Source: Clostridia bacterium (lineage in GTDB: Bacteria > Bacillota > Clostridia > Christensenellales > Aristaeellaceae). Taken from it: 42,239 nt of DNA. Position 1 is the first letter of the stretch; each line of letters begins with the position of its first letter. This document shows positions 23,534 through 32,408 of the stretch, piece after piece. Made by a program: the position numbers and the translations under genes. Below the pieces are notes generated by a model. The model did no database searches and was not told the origin of the DNA. It worked only from the letters and a program-made list of their open reading frames with translations. The stretch spans positions 1-42,239 of the forward strand of contig JAFRLF010000121.1 of the NCBI GenBank assembly GCA_017431365.1, given 5' to 3'.

Positions 23534-24892
23534 TTATCTCGACCTTTGAAGGTGAGCTCGAAAGCGCCGGTAAAGCGCCAGCGCGACGCAGAACGTGATG
23601 ATTTCCGTGGCGGGGACGGCGATCCAGACGAGCGTGTCGCTGTGGGTCAGCGCTGAGATGAGCGCGAAAGCGCCGATCAGGAGCGCGCACTGTCTGAGCA
23701 GGTTGATGATCATGGCGTATCGGCTGTGATCCAGCGCCTGCATGCTCGTGGAGAGGATCATGCATACGGCGCCAAAGGGCAACGACAAAACGCAGGCGCG
23801 CAGACAGGCGACGCCTATGCGGCGCATCTCCGCGCCGGCGCTGAACAGCGTGAGCACCGTTCCGGGCGTCAGTTCGAAGACGACGGCCAGCGCGGTCATC
23901 AGGGCGGCGCTGCCGAAGAGGGAAAGCTTCATGGCCTGACGGACGCGGTCGTTTCGGCCGATGCCGTAGTTGTACGAGATGATCGGCACCATGCCGTTGT
24001 TGAGGCCGAAAGTCGGCATATAGCAGAAGTTCTGCAGCTTCATCCAGACGCCGAACACCGCTGTGGCCGTTGTCGAATAGACGAGCAGGATCTGATTGAT
24101 CAAAAAGCTCGTCATGGACGACAGCCCCATGGTGATGATCGACGGCAGACCGACTCTCAGAATGTCCAAAGCAGCCCGGAGATGAAACCGCGGCCTCAGC
24201 ATACAGGCTTTGACGGGCTCGTTGTGCTTCAGGTTGAGCGCGATCGCGACGACCGCCGAGAGGATCTGCCCGCCCACTGTGGCGTACGCCGCGCCGGCGA
24301 TGCCCATTTCCGGGAAGGGACCTATGCCGAAGATCAGAAGCGGGTCGAAGATCAGGTTGAACACCGCGCCGATGGCCATGGACAGCATGGACAGGATGGC
24401 CTGTCCAGAAGAGACGAGCAGCCTTTCGTAGTATTTGCTGAAGATCGAACCGCAGGAGAGGACCCAGTTGATCGCCAGATAGGTGGAACCCATTCGCGCG
24501 ATTTCCTCGACGCTGGTCTGCGCGCGCATCAGAGGCCCCGATACCAGCAGTCCGAGCGCGATGAACACGCCCGTGAACGCCAGGCACATGCCCGTCATCG
24601 TGCGGATGGTGTCGTCGGCCTTTTTCCGATCGCCCGTTCCCATGTGCCTGGCCCAGACCGCGGACACGCCGGTCGACGAGCCGACGGCGATCGCCGTGAC
24701 GATCTGCTGCATGGGAAAGGCCAGCGATACGGCCGTCAGCGCGTTTTCCGAGATCCGCGCGACGAACATGGAATCGACGATGTTGTACATGGCCTGGATG
24801 AAAAAAGAGATCATCATCGGCAGGCTCATTTTAAGGAGCACCTGATGGACGGGCAGCTTCTCCATCATGGCCATGCGGTCGCCCTTGTTCAT
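23534..24892 (-). CDS. MATE-family multidrug/cation antiporter
   Basis: A 452-residue membrane protein with about twelve hydrophobic segments in two homologous halves. The N-terminus has the family-typical MSLPMMISFFIQAMYNIVDSMFVA followed by NALTAVSLAFPMQ. The second half repeats the pattern (LRVGLPSIITMGLSSMTSFLINQIL). MATE proteins export drugs or metabolites in exchange for Na+ or H+. Start at 24892 follows GAGGTG by 10 bases. The gene lies 34 bases after the GH20 gene on the same strand and is probably co-transcribed with it. Substrate is unknown. Confidence 0.93.
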   Translation of the reverse strand: MNKGDRMAMMEKLPVHQVLLKMSLPMMISFFIQAMYNIVDSMFVARISENALTAVSLAFPMQQIVTAIAVGSSTGVSAVWARHMGTGDRKKADDTIRTMTGMCLAFTGVFIALGLLVSGPLMRAQTSVEEIARMGSTYLAINWVLSCGSIFSKYYERLLVSSGQAILSMLSMAIGAVFNLIFDPLLIFGIGPFPEMGIAGAAYATVGGQILSAVVAIALNLKHNEPVKACMLRPRFHLRAALDILRVGLPSIITMGLSSMTSFLINQILLVYSTTATAVFGVWMKLQNFCYMPTFGLNNGMVPIISYNYGIGRNDRVRQAMKLSLFGSAALMTALAVVFELTPGTVLTLFSAGAEMRRIGVACLRACVLSLPFGAVCMILSTSMQALDHSRYAMIINLLRQCALLIGAFALISALTHSDTLVWIAVPATEIITFCVALALYRRFRAHLQRSR

Positions 24893-24926
24893 ATAGTCTC
24901 TTCACCTCGTTCAAGCAGTGGTAGGA

Positions 24927-26705
24927 TCAGCTTTCCGCCAGGGCGCGCAGTTCGTCCCGCCGCGCGGCGAGCATCGAGCCGAAGCGCTCGCAGCCCTTTT
25001 CGTAGTTGCGGATAGTCCACAGCGCTTTGAATTCCGGCAGGATCCGGTCAATGAGACCGGCGAGCTCGCCGGCCTCGCGCTTCGAAGACTCGGGGTGCAG
25101 CTTGACCTTGCACACCTCGCTCCCCAGCTCGATGAGCTGCGCCGTGAGGCGGATCTCGCGGAGGCAGACGTCGTCAAGGCGCAGCTTTTCGATGTCTTCC
25201 ATGACCCGGCGGACATAAGCCGTCACGTTGTCGAAGTAGAAATCGTCCCCGCTGTCCTTGAGGTCGAACAGATGCGCGTAGCGCGTGGTATCCAGCGGCA
25301 GGGTCAGCTCTTTGGCGCTCATCGTGCAGACGTGCACGCGTTCGGGCTCGAGCAGGTAGTAGTTGGCCATCCGATAGAGCGGACGGGAGACCTTAGTCCC
25401 TTCAAAGGCGAACTCGTCTACGAAATCCTCCGCGCCGCGGATGAACTCGGCCTTGAAGCTCTCGCCGTCCTGCACTTTGCCGGGGTTCCAGGCGTACTGC
25501 CCGCCCAGGGCGATGGGGTTCATGCTGAATATCCAGCTCTGCGCGTGTCCGCCGTCGCCCCAGTCTGTCAGGAGCAGGCCTTCCGCTCCGTATTCCGTGG
25601 CGATTTCCGCGCAGGTGCGGATGTTGAACGTCGTCACATCCATGCGCCCGGAAAAGCTCCCGTGCGTATTGACCGAAGGACAGACGTAATACCTGACGTC
25701 GGCGTCCCGGTAGGCGATGGCATGCGCCGTCATCCTCTGGGACTGGATGAGCTCATACCCCCATTCCAGCGCGATGGCGCCCTCAGGCACCATATTGTAG
25801 CTCTGGGGGTAGTTGTAAATCATGTCGGCCCAGAACATGACGTTCTTGCCGTAAGTCGCCTTGATGTGGTCGTTCAGTTTGTTCAGCCACTGCATGAAGA
25901 CGACGTCGTTTCCCTTTTCCCTGCAGTACGCTTCGATCTGGAATTTCCCCAGGCCGTACGCCTCGTCGAGGCCGATGTTGACGTACTCGCTGCTGAAATT
26001 CGGCAGGAGGGAGGCGTAAATCCGCTTCATAAACTCGAAGCTTTCGGGCAGCAGCGGGTTGAGCGTGGAGGGCGTTTCGTCGCCCTCGAACAGGCCGAGG
26101 TGATGGTATTTCGGCTTTTTCAGCCAGGTGTACATGTGCCCGAACGAGTTCTGATTCGGCACGAGGTCGATGAAGCGATCTTTGCAGTAAGCGTCGAGCT
26201 CTCGGATATTTTCAGGCGTCAGACAGTCGAACCCGGCCGTCTCATCGGGGAAGGCCGCGTATTTGAAGCAGTCCCCCTCCATATAGAGCTGGAATTCGTT
26301 GTACTTGAGGGAGGCGAGGAAGTCGATCATCAGTTTGAGGGTTTCGACCTTCGGCATTTTGCCCCGGCTGATGTCCAGCATGTAGCCTCTCCGCCCAAGG
26401 GCCGGCCTGTCCTGAATGCGCGCGTACTGAAGCTGTCCCTTCCCGCTCAGTATGAGCTGCCGGACGGAGGTTGAGGCGCGGAACAGGCCCTCGTCGCACG
26501 ACGCGCTGACGCTTATGCCATCGCTGTCGATGGTCAGGTCGTAAGCCTCTTTGGCGTAAGCTGGGTCAAAAGTATACCGGATGCCCGACTCACGCGCCTT
26601 TATCTGTCGGTAAAAGGAGACGAGATCTCCTGGCATCTTATCGGTGGGAAAGGCGTATTCGCCTTCGGACAATTCCATGCGCCAGGGCTGGGGAAAAAGC
26701 TTCAT
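24927..26705 (-). CDS. GH20 beta-N-acetylhexosaminidase-like glycosidase
   Basis: A 592-residue protein without a signal peptide, thus probably cytoplasmic. An N-terminal GH20b-like domain (about 1-100) precedes a TIM-barrel starting RRGYMLDISRGKMPKVETL (near 105). The catalytic Asp-Glu pair of GH20 appears as VNIGLDEAYGLG with Asp247 and Glu248. NQNSFGHMYTWL and the Trp-rich LLTDWGDGGHAQSW also fit the family. It would remove terminal GlcNAc or GalNAc from glycans or muropeptides. ATG 26705 follows AAGGAGG by about 8 bases; the open frame continues upstream to 27089 but without family similarity. The C-terminal 150 residues are helical. It is first in a unit with a MATE exporter. Confidence 0.85.
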   Translation of the reverse strand: MKLFPQPWRMELSEGEYAFPTDKMPGDLVSFYRQIKARESGIRYTFDPAYAKEAYDLTIDSDGISVSASCDEGLFRASTSVRQLILSGKGQLQYARIQDRPALGRRGYMLDISRGKMPKVETLKLMIDFLASLKYNEFQLYMEGDCFKYAAFPDETAGFDCLTPENIRELDAYCKDRFIDLVPNQNSFGHMYTWLKKPKYHHLGLFEGDETPSTLNPLLPESFEFMKRIYASLLPNFSSEYVNIGLDEAYGLGKFQIEAYCREKGNDVVFMQWLNKLNDHIKATYGKNVMFWADMIYNYPQSYNMVPEGAIALEWGYELIQSQRMTAHAIAYRDADVRYYVCPSVNTHGSFSGRMDVTTFNIRTCAEIATEYGAEGLLLTDWGDGGHAQSWIFSMNPIALGGQYAWNPGKVQDGESFKAEFIRGAEDFVDEFAFEGTKVSRPLYRMANYYLLEPERVHVCTMSAKELTLPLDTTRYAHLFDLKDSGDDFYFDNVTAYVRRVMEDIEKLRLDDVCLREIRLTAQLIELGSEVCKVKLHPESSKREAGELAGLIDRILPEFKALWTIRNYEKGCERFGSMLAARRDELRALAES

Positions 26706-27030
26706 ATTCGGGAATCCTCCTTCTGTTAGTCCGGGGAGCGCAGGATATCCGGTCGGCCGCGAAGCGGACCGATTCAAATCACGCCTTGAGTTTACTACAC
26801 GCGCCGATCCCGCGGCGTAACGATTCTGGAATAATTGCATTAACACTTCCGGCGGCCCGTCCTGAGCCCGGGCAGATTTCATGGTTAGATGTCGGTTATA
26901 AAGAGAGATAAAAGCTTGCAAACATCCTGCGATGGGAATATAATATAAAATACGGTTCGTGTGCGCGGGGGCTGATATCGCGGCGCGCCGGCCGTCAGCT
27001 GTCGAGTACGAGAATCGGGGGAGCGGAAAC
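26706..27030. other. Divergent intergenic region between GH20 and the division cluster
   Basis: 325 bases with no supported gene. The plus-strand promoter at 26916-26944 is clear. For the minus-strand GH20 gene I find only poor hexamers near 26790-26820. No cre-like palindrome or riboswitch fold is visible. Confidence 0.6.
26916..26944 (+). promoter_or_regulatory. Sigma-A promoter of the HlyD-sepF-yggT-ylmH operon
   Basis: -35 TTGCAA (26916-26921), a 17-base spacer and perfect -10 TATAAT (26939-26944). It lies about 85 bases before the start at 27031. Confidence 0.8.
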
Positions 27031-28212
27031 ATGGGCGGACGCAGGCCGACGGGGCGTTTTTTCATATTGCTGATGTTCGTGATCGGCACCGTCGTGTTTG
27101 TCCTGATGAACGTATTGAAGCCGGCTCCCGCGAGTTATGCCGTCGTTGAAAACGGAACGAGCAACACCGCCCGCCGCGTGCAGGCCGTCGTCATGCGCGA
27201 TGAAACGGTGGGCGTCATGGACACGGGGAGCACCATTCAGTACGTCGCGGAGGAAGGCTCCCTTGTCAGCCAGGGCGATACGGTCTGTTATATCTTTTCG
27301 GCCGGTTACTCGGCCAGTCAGCTGCAGGCGCTGGAAAGCATACGCGCTGAAATTCGCGCGTATCACCTCTCCGTCCTGGGGACGATCATCGACACGCGCC
27401 TCGACGTGCTGGAGGATCAGGTCCGCGACACGGCGCTTCAGCTCAAAGCGCTGGTCAACCGCCGGCAGAGCGGAAACCTTCAAAACCTCGAGAAGCAGCT
27501 CACCGCCGCCATGGAGGCCCGGCAGACGTATCTGAGTCAGAACCAGCGCGAGGACACGGGCCTTACCGCGCTGTATGAGACGGAGAGCAAGCGTCAATCC
27601 CAGATCATCTCCTGGCGCACGACTGAGACCGCCGCGCGCGACGGCGTCGTCAGCTTTTACCTTGACGGATACGAGACGTTCATGATTCCCGGCAACACGG
27701 GCGCGATCACGGTGGACGCCCTGAGAAACATCCTCAACGGGCGCAGCGTGGGCGGCGATCCGAGCCGCCTCCAGACGAACATCTATCGTATCGTCGATAC
27801 GGGGCGGTGGTACGTATACATCCTGTCCGACGCTACCTTCGCGCCTGTGACAGACCAGCATTACTGGTTCCAGCTCGAGGGCTTCGAGGACGTCGTGTAC
27901 GACGCCGCCGTGGTTTCCAGCGTGAAATCCGGCAATACGGTGATGACGCTTCTTCAGATCGACGATCCGATCGGTCCGCTGCTCAATCAGCGTGGCGGGA
28001 ACGGCACGATTTCGACGGAACTGAGCGGACTCAAGGTGCCTCAAGGGGCGCTGACCCGTGAAGGCGGACAGACAGGCGTCTACGTGTACGACGGCGCGGG
28101 CGGCACGTTTATTCCCGTGACCGTCACCGGCACCACTGAGGACGGCAGCGCCCTGGTCAGCACGGATTTTGATACCGCGCTCTACGCGGGCTGCTACGTT
28201 CTGGTAAAGTAG
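27031..28212 (+). CDS. HlyD-like membrane-anchored protein of the sepF cluster
   Basis: A 393-residue protein with one N-terminal membrane helix (about 9-27) and an extracytoplasmic remainder. A lipoyl-like half motif (VAEEGSLVSQGDTVCYIF) is followed by a long coiled-coil region (about 95-180) and a beta-rich C-terminus with KVPQGALTREGGQTGVYVYDG. This is the membrane-fusion (HlyD/RND adaptor) layout. Homologues lie directly upstream of sepF in many Clostridia, so a wall or division role is likely though not shown. ATG 27031 follows GGGGGAG by about 8 bases. No ABC transporter partner is adjacent. It heads the operon with sepF, yggT and ylmH. Confidence 0.8.
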   Translation: MGGRRPTGRFFILLMFVIGTVVFVLMNVLKPAPASYAVVENGTSNTARRVQAVVMRDETVGVMDTGSTIQYVAEEGSLVSQGDTVCYIFSAGYSASQLQALESIRAEIRAYHLSVLGTIIDTRLDVLEDQVRDTALQLKALVNRRQSGNLQNLEKQLTAAMEARQTYLSQNQREDTGLTALYETESKRQSQIISWRTTETAARDGVVSFYLDGYETFMIPGNTGAITVDALRNILNGRSVGGDPSRLQTNIYRIVDTGRWYVYILSDATFAPVTDQHYWFQLEGFEDVVYDAAVVSSVKSGNTVMTLLQIDDPIGPLLNQRGGNGTISTELSGLKVPQGALTREGGQTGVYVYDGAGGTFIPVTVTGTTEDGSALVSTDFDTALYAGCYVLVK

Positions 28213-28249
28213 ATCGCTGATTCATGCCTTCAGAATGTGAGGAGAGTAC

Positions 28250-29077
28250 ATGGCATCGACCAATTCCAAACGAAAGAGCGGATTCAGCCGCTTTCTCGAC
28301 TTTATCGGCCTTGTTGACAACGAGCAGGACGAGGACCTCGAAACGCCGGAGCGTTCTAAGCCGTTGAGCCGGACCCGTCAGCCCTTGCGCAGGGAAAACG
28401 ACGACGAGTTCCCGGAAGCTCAGGACGACGGGCGGCGTCATATGCCGAAGACGCAGCCCCGCGCGGCCAGCCGTCCGACCGCCCGTCCGACGGTGAGGAC
28501 GAACGCACGTCCCTCCCGCCCGGCGCGGGTCGACCTGGGAGGGGAGAGCGCTTTCGGCGACGAGTTTGACGACGACGTTCAGGCCCGTCGCTACGCGCGC
28601 CGTTCCTCTGACGAGCGCGGCGAGAGCGCGGGTCAGGGCTTTGCCGCCTGGTCGGCGGTCAACCGTCAGAACAGAAAGGCAACGGGCGCGCGCCGTCCGG
28701 GGTCCCAGCCGAAGGAAAGTTACGATCGTCCGGACATCTTTGACGATTACGAGGACGAGCCGGCGTACGAAGAGCGCCCCCGTTCGACCGGGCGAGCGCA
28801 GCGCGAGCCGCTGCAGCGGCATCAGACTGTCATCTTTACGCTGCGCATGGTGGACGAGTGCAAGGACGTCATTGTGGCGCTGGTAGACCGCAAGAGCGTT
28901 CTTTTGAACCTCGAAAAACTCGACGCCGTGTCGGCCCAACGCGTGGTGGATATGATGGCGGGGGCGACGTTCGCCATTGACGCCAGCATGAGCAGCGCGG
29001 GCAACCGCACCTGGCTCATTACGCCCAGCACAGTGGACGTGGAGCGTTCCTCTTCTGACGACGGCGGGCGCTACTGA
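28250..29077 (+). CDS. sepF: Cell division protein SepF with long acidic/Arg-rich linker
   Basis: A 275-residue FtsZ-membrane tether. The N-terminal membrane-targeting helix is seen in GFSRFLDFIGLVDNEQDED (residues 11-29). The C-terminal SepF domain (about 192-265) has the typical RKSVLLNLEKLD, AQRVVDMMAGATFAID and TWLITPSTVDV. Between them is about 160 residues of disordered, Arg- and Asp-rich sequence with RPTARPTVRT-type runs. SepF is usually 130-180 residues, so this linker is long. The gene order HlyD-sepF-yggT-ylmH-divIVA is classic, but the ylmE/yggS gene normally before sepF is absent. Confidence 0.94.
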   Translation: MASTNSKRKSGFSRFLDFIGLVDNEQDEDLETPERSKPLSRTRQPLRRENDDEFPEAQDDGRRHMPKTQPRAASRPTARPTVRTNARPSRPARVDLGGESAFGDEFDDDVQARRYARRSSDERGESAGQGFAAWSAVNRQNRKATGARRPGSQPKESYDRPDIFDDYEDEPAYEERPRSTGRAQREPLQRHQTVIFTLRMVDECKDVIVALVDRKSVLLNLEKLDAVSAQRVVDMMAGATFAIDASMSSAGNRTWLITPSTVDVERSSSDDGGRY

Positions 29078-29107
29078 CTCCGCGGATGAGATAAAAGGGG
29101 GATCGAC

Positions 29108-29395
29108 ATGGGATCTGCGGTCGTGTACCAGATCTTCCTGGGCATCAACAGGTTTTTGAGCGTGCTGGAGGTTTTGCTGATTATCTACGCGCTCATGACG
29201 TGGTTCGTCAGGCCTGACAGTCCGGTGTACCAGTTTCTCTATCGGTTTCTGAATCCCGTGATCGCGCCGTTCCGGCGCATCAGCCGCAAGCTCATCGAGC
29301 GGGGCCTGATGATCGACATTTCGGTCATACTCGCTGTGCTGGCCATTCGCGTGGTTCAGAGTCTGCTCTGGCGCCTCTACGCGCTGATCTTCTGA
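29108..29395 (+). CDS. yggT: YggT family membrane protein
   Basis: A 95-residue protein (YlmG in Bacillus) with two hydrophobic segments (about 7-31 and 72-90) flanking the conserved loop TWFVRPDSPVYQFLYRFLNPVIAPFRR. The family sits beside sepF in Gram-positives and has been linked to division or membrane organisation, but its biochemical role is unclear. The start follows GGGGGATC by a few bases, 30 bases after sepF. It ends 7 bases before ylmH, so the genes are co-transcribed. Confidence 0.93.
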   Translation: MGSAVVYQIFLGINRFLSVLEVLLIIYALMTWFVRPDSPVYQFLYRFLNPVIAPFRRISRKLIERGLMIDISVILAVLAIRVVQSLLWRLYALIF

Positions 29396-29402
29396 GGGTC
29401 AT

Positions 29403-30152
29403 ATGAGCGCGGATGCTATGGCTTCGCGGCTTGAGGAGCTGGCGAAGCGCGCCCTCTATACGGGCGAGGTTACTTTCACGCGGTTTCTGGATATGGCGGC
29501 GCAGTCTGACGCGCGCAGAGCCGCCGGATCGGTCGGCGTGCCGATGGCGTCCTTCGGCGGCTATCCGGACGCTGAACGCCGTGTCGTGGCCTTTGGCGCG
29601 GAAGACAGCGCCGAAGACCTGGCGTGGCCGCTGGTACCCGTTCGGATTTCGTGGCGGGCGCAGTTCGGTTCTCCGGGGCATCGGGATATTCTCGGCGCTC
29701 TGATGGGGCTGGCCTTCGAACGGGAGATGATCGGCGATATCGTCCTGGCGGAGGACTGGGCCTGTCTCTTTGCTGAGGAGAGTATGGCCGACTACATCAC
29801 GGCCAACCTGACGTCGTGCGGGCGGATTACGGTGCGCTGCGAGCGGATGACCGGGCTGCCCGATCTGCCGCCGCCGAAGGGCCGCGCCGTCAGAGAGACG
29901 GTGCCCTCTTTGCGGCTTGACGCGGTGCTCGCCGCGGGCATGTCCCTGAGCCGCTCTGAGGCGTCGCGCTACATTCAGAGCGGGAGAGTGTTCGTGGATC
30001 AGTCGCAGACGCTTAAAGCCGACGCGCCCCTCAGGGAAGGCCAGCTCGTCTCCGTTCGGGGCATGGGCCGCTTCCGACTGGAGAGGACGGATGGGGAAAC
30101 CCGAAGAGGCCGGCTCGCCGTCCGGCTCTTCATCTTCGGAGACGGGAAATAA
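29403..30152 (+). CDS. ylmH: YlmH-like S4-domain RNA-binding protein
   Basis: A 249-residue member of the YlmH family. The N-terminal domain shows FTRFLDMAAQ and FGGYPDAERRVVAFG. The middle holds ALMGLAFEREMIGDIVL, typical of the family. The S4 RNA-binding domain occupies about 178-235 (LRLDAVLAAGMSLSRSEA, YIQSGRVFVD). In Bacillus YlmH has been tied to ribosome rescue of peptidyl-tRNA on large subunits. Start at 29403 is ATG with GAGGGT just upstream. It ends the first part of the cluster; divIVA follows after 133 bases with its own sigma-H-type promoter. Confidence 0.92.
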   Translation: MSADAMASRLEELAKRALYTGEVTFTRFLDMAAQSDARRAAGSVGVPMASFGGYPDAERRVVAFGAEDSAEDLAWPLVPVRISWRAQFGSPGHRDILGALMGLAFEREMIGDIVLAEDWACLFAEESMADYITANLTSCGRITVRCERMTGLPDLPPPKGRAVRETVPSLRLDAVLAAGMSLSRSEASRYIQSGRVFVDQSQTLKADAPLREGQLVSVRGMGRFRLERTDGETRRGRLAVRLFIFGDGK

Positions 30153-30176
30153 TTTCAAGTTTTTGACGATATAGGC

Positions 30177-30203
30177 AGGAATTTCCCAATCTTCGTCGAA
30201 TAT
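30177..30203 (+). promoter_or_regulatory. Candidate sigma-H promoter of divIVA
   Basis: GCAGGAATT (AGGA at 30177-30180), an 11-base spacer and GTCGAATAT (GAAT at 30198-30201) fit the Bacillus sigma-H pattern RnAGGAwww-N11/12-RnnGAAT exactly. A TTTTTGACG block lies 17 bases upstream (30160-30168). The same arrangement recurs at 33911-33953. Transcription would begin about 80 bases before the divIVA start codon. Confidence 0.7.
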
Positions 30204-30285
30204 ATCAAAGTTATGAAATTCTACCTGCGTCAGGGCAGGATGAAAAGTGACGAGTATAAAAACAATATAGAAAGGGATGTTCTGA

Positions 30286-30822
30286 ATGGCGATTACCATT
30301 AAGGATATTCACGAGAAGGAGTTTTCACGTCAGGTCCGCGGTTACAGCATCGACGAGGTCGACGATTTCCTCGATCAGCTCGCGACGCAAATGGAGGCTA
30401 TGATCCGCGAAAACCGCGAGGCTCTCGCCGCCGCCGAAGAGGCGAAGGCCGCCGCGGCCAGCGCGCCCGTGGCCGTGCCGGTGCAGCCTGTCCAGCCCGT
30501 CCAGACGCCGGCCGCACCCGCGATCGACGAGCCCGCATACTTTAAAAACCTTGAAACGACGGTGCGCGACACGCTCATCAACGCCCAGAGGCTGGCCGAT
30601 GAGACCATCGGTGACGCGCGCAAAAAGGCCAACGCGCTGATCGCTTCCGCCGAGGAGCAGGCCGCGGGGATCACCTCCGCCGCTCATGCCGAGGCCGAGG
30701 CAGCCCGCGCCGAGACCGAAGAGATCAAAAAGGCCGCCGAGGATTACAAGGGCAAGTTCCTGCGCCTGTTGGAGGAGCAGGCCCATATCCTGAAGGCAGA
30801 CGATTCTCTCTTCGCCAAGTGA
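30286..30822 (+). CDS. divIVA: DivIVA domain protein
   Basis: A 178-residue cell-pole/septum scaffold. The N-terminal lipid-binding domain is clear: ITIKDIHEKEFSRQVRGYSIDEVDDFLDQL (given here as a region, residues 3-32). It is followed by an Ala/Val/Pro-rich linker (about 58-80) and a C-terminal coiled coil (about 85-170). DivIVA recognises negatively curved membrane and recruits division or, in spore formers, chromosome-anchoring factors. It lies downstream of a sigma-H-type promoter, suggesting raised expression on entry into stationary phase or sporulation. A terminator follows, so lspA may depend on read-through or its own promoter. Confidence 0.93.
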   Translation: MAITIKDIHEKEFSRQVRGYSIDEVDDFLDQLATQMEAMIRENREALAAAEEAKAAAASAPVAVPVQPVQPVQTPAAPAIDEPAYFKNLETTVRDTLINAQRLADETIGDARKKANALIASAEEQAAGITSAAHAEAEAARAETEEIKKAAEDYKGKFLRLLEEQAHILKADDSLFAK

Positions 30823-30841
30823 CAATTATCCAACGGTTTTC

Positions 30842-30867
30842 AGCCTCGCTCAGGCGGGGCTTCTTTT
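30842..30867 (+). terminator. Intrinsic terminator after divIVA
   Basis: AGCCTCGC (30842-30849) pairs with GCGGGGCT (30854-30861), one T-G pair, a 4-base loop, then TTCTTTT. It lies about 20 bases after the stop codon. Confidence 0.8.
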
Positions 30868-30901
30868 CGTATAAGAACGGATTCGGGCGGATGGATCGAT
30901 T

Positions 30902-31393
30902 ATGAAAAACAGACGGCAAGACAACCGGGCGGCGCGGTGGCGGCTGTTCCTGATCAGCGGCGGTATAGCGGTGCTCGACCGGCTGACGAAGACGTGGGCG
31001 GAGCTGCGCCTTGCGCGGCCCAGGACGCTGATACAGGGATTTGTGAACCTGCGGCTGACGACGAACACGGGCGGCGCTTTCAGCCTGATGAGCGGTCACG
31101 GATGGCTGATGACGTTTGTGACGGCGGCGATACTGATCGCGGTGAGCCTGTGGTACCTGCACACGAAGCCCGAGGACGCATGGTCGCGCGCCGGCGCTGC
31201 GCTGACGCTGGGCGGCGGCTTGGGGAACCTCTATGACCGCGTCGTTTACGGCGAGGTGACGGACTTCATCGAACTGGCGTTTATGCGCTTTCCGGTGTTC
31301 AATGTCGCGGACATCGCGGTGGTCGCGGGCGTGATCTGCCTCGCGATAGGTATCCTGAGGGGAGGCTCAGGTCATGCCGCTTTACACGGTTGA
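30902..31393 (+). CDS. lspA: Lipoprotein signal peptidase (signal peptidase II)
   Basis: A 163-residue membrane aspartyl protease that removes signal peptides from diacylglyceryl-modified prolipoproteins. It has four hydrophobic segments and the family motifs VLDRLTK (24-30), TNTGGAFS (54-61), GNLYDR (108-113), VTDFIEL with Asp121 and FNVADIAV with Asp137. The two aspartates form the catalytic dyad. The first motif has DR where DQ is usual. It overlaps rluD by 20 bases, so the two are translationally coupled, the standard order in Firmicutes. Confidence 0.95.
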   Translation: MKNRRQDNRAARWRLFLISGGIAVLDRLTKTWAELRLARPRTLIQGFVNLRLTTNTGGAFSLMSGHGWLMTFVTAAILIAVSLWYLHTKPEDAWSRAGAALTLGGGLGNLYDRVVYGEVTDFIELAFMRFPVFNVADIAVVAGVICLAIGILRGGSGHAALHG

Positions 31394-32285
31394 GGCGGAC
31401 GCCCAGGGCCAGAGGCTGGACGCCTTTCTGACCGGGAGGACCGATCTGACCCGCTCGCGCATTGAAAAGCTGATCCGCGACGGCTGCGTGACCGTGGACG
31501 GCGCGGCGCCTGACAAGGCCGGCATAAAGCTGAAGGAAGGCGCCGTCGTACAGCTCACCGTACCTGAGGTCAGGGACGTGAATCTCGCGCCGCAGGATCT
31601 GCCGCTTGAAATCGTCTATCAGGACGGCAGCCTGGCCGTGGTCTATAAGCCCAGCGGCATGGTGGTTCATCCGGCGGCGGGGAATCCGGACGGCACAATG
31701 GTCAACGCCCTTCTGATGAAGCTCGACGGCTTGAGCGGCATCGGCGGAGAAATGAGGCCCGGCATCGTGCACCGCATCGATAAGGATACGTCCGGCCTTT
31801 TGCTCGTCGCGAAGAACGACTTCAGCCATCAGGCGCTGGCTGAGCAGATCAAGGCGCATACGGTTGAGCGCGCGTATCAGGCGATCGTCATCGGCCGCCT
31901 GAAAACGCCGGAGGGCGACGTAAGCGGGCCCATCGGCCGGCATCCGACCGACCGCAAGAAGATGGCCATCGTCCCCGGCGGCCGGGAGGCGCACACGCAC
32001 TACATCCTCAGAGAGGAACTGAAGGGCTCTTCGCTGATCGAGGCGAGGCTGACGACGGGAAGGACACACCAGATCCGGGTGCATATGGCCTCTATCGGAC
32101 ATCCTGTGCTGGGTGATCCGGTTTACGGACCAAAGAATTCGCCCTATCCCGTCACGGGCGGGCAGCTGCTCCACGCCTTCAGGCTGGGGTTTATTCACCC
32201 GGTGACGGGCGAGCGCATGCTGTTCGAGGCTCCGCCTGAGGCGCGCTTTCTCGAATGGCTCGATAAGCTGCGCAAGAGCACGTAG
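31374..32285 (+). CDS. rluD: RluD-type 23S rRNA pseudouridine synthase
   Basis: A 303-residue RluA/RluD-family enzyme. An N-terminal S4 domain (about 10-75, LDAFLTGRTDLTRSRIEKLI) precedes the synthase domain. The catalytic motif is GIVHRIDKDTSGLLLVAKND near 130-149, with the Asp in RIDKDTSG. LTTGRTHQIRVHMASIGHPV is the second family block. It would modify uridines of 23S rRNA. The start at 31374 is inside lspA and has GGGAGG 7 bases upstream. Which uridine it targets cannot be told from sequence. Confidence 0.94.
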   Translation: MPLYTVEADAQGQRLDAFLTGRTDLTRSRIEKLIRDGCVTVDGAAPDKAGIKLKEGAVVQLTVPEVRDVNLAPQDLPLEIVYQDGSLAVVYKPSGMVVHPAAGNPDGTMVNALLMKLDGLSGIGGEMRPGIVHRIDKDTSGLLLVAKNDFSHQALAEQIKAHTVERAYQAIVIGRLKTPEGDVSGPIGRHPTDRKKMAIVPGGREAHTHYILREELKGSSLIEARLTTGRTHQIRVHMASIGHPVLGDPVYGPKNSPYPVTGGQLLHAFRLGFIHPVTGERMLFEAPPEARFLEWLDKLRKST

Positions 32286-32353
32286 CGCCCGTCTGAAAAC
32301 GTCAAAAACTCGCATAATCTTTACTCCATGTGAGGTATTGAAGCCACCTTCTC

Positions 32354-32362
32354 TGCTATAAT
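32354..32362 (+). promoter_or_regulatory. Extended -10 promoter of the PurF-like gene
   Basis: TGCTATAAT with perfect TATAAT at 32357-32362. No good -35 lies at 16-18 bases; TTGAAG at 32338-32343 is only 13 bases away. The start codon lies about 45 bases downstream. Confidence 0.5.
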
Positions 32363-32408
32363 GCTACTGTCCTGTTGTTTTCACATCGACAGAATGGAGC
32401 GTATGCGT

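Noticed and set aside
24918..26474. Plus-strand open frame of about 518 codons opposite the GH20 gene
   Set aside because: Antisense to a gene with catalytic motif and Shine-Dalgarno; no protein features of its own.
26706..27089. Upstream extension of the GH20 frame by 128 codons
   Set aside because: The extension has no family similarity, would run through the HlyD promoter region, and the internal ATG at 26705 has an excellent ribosome site.
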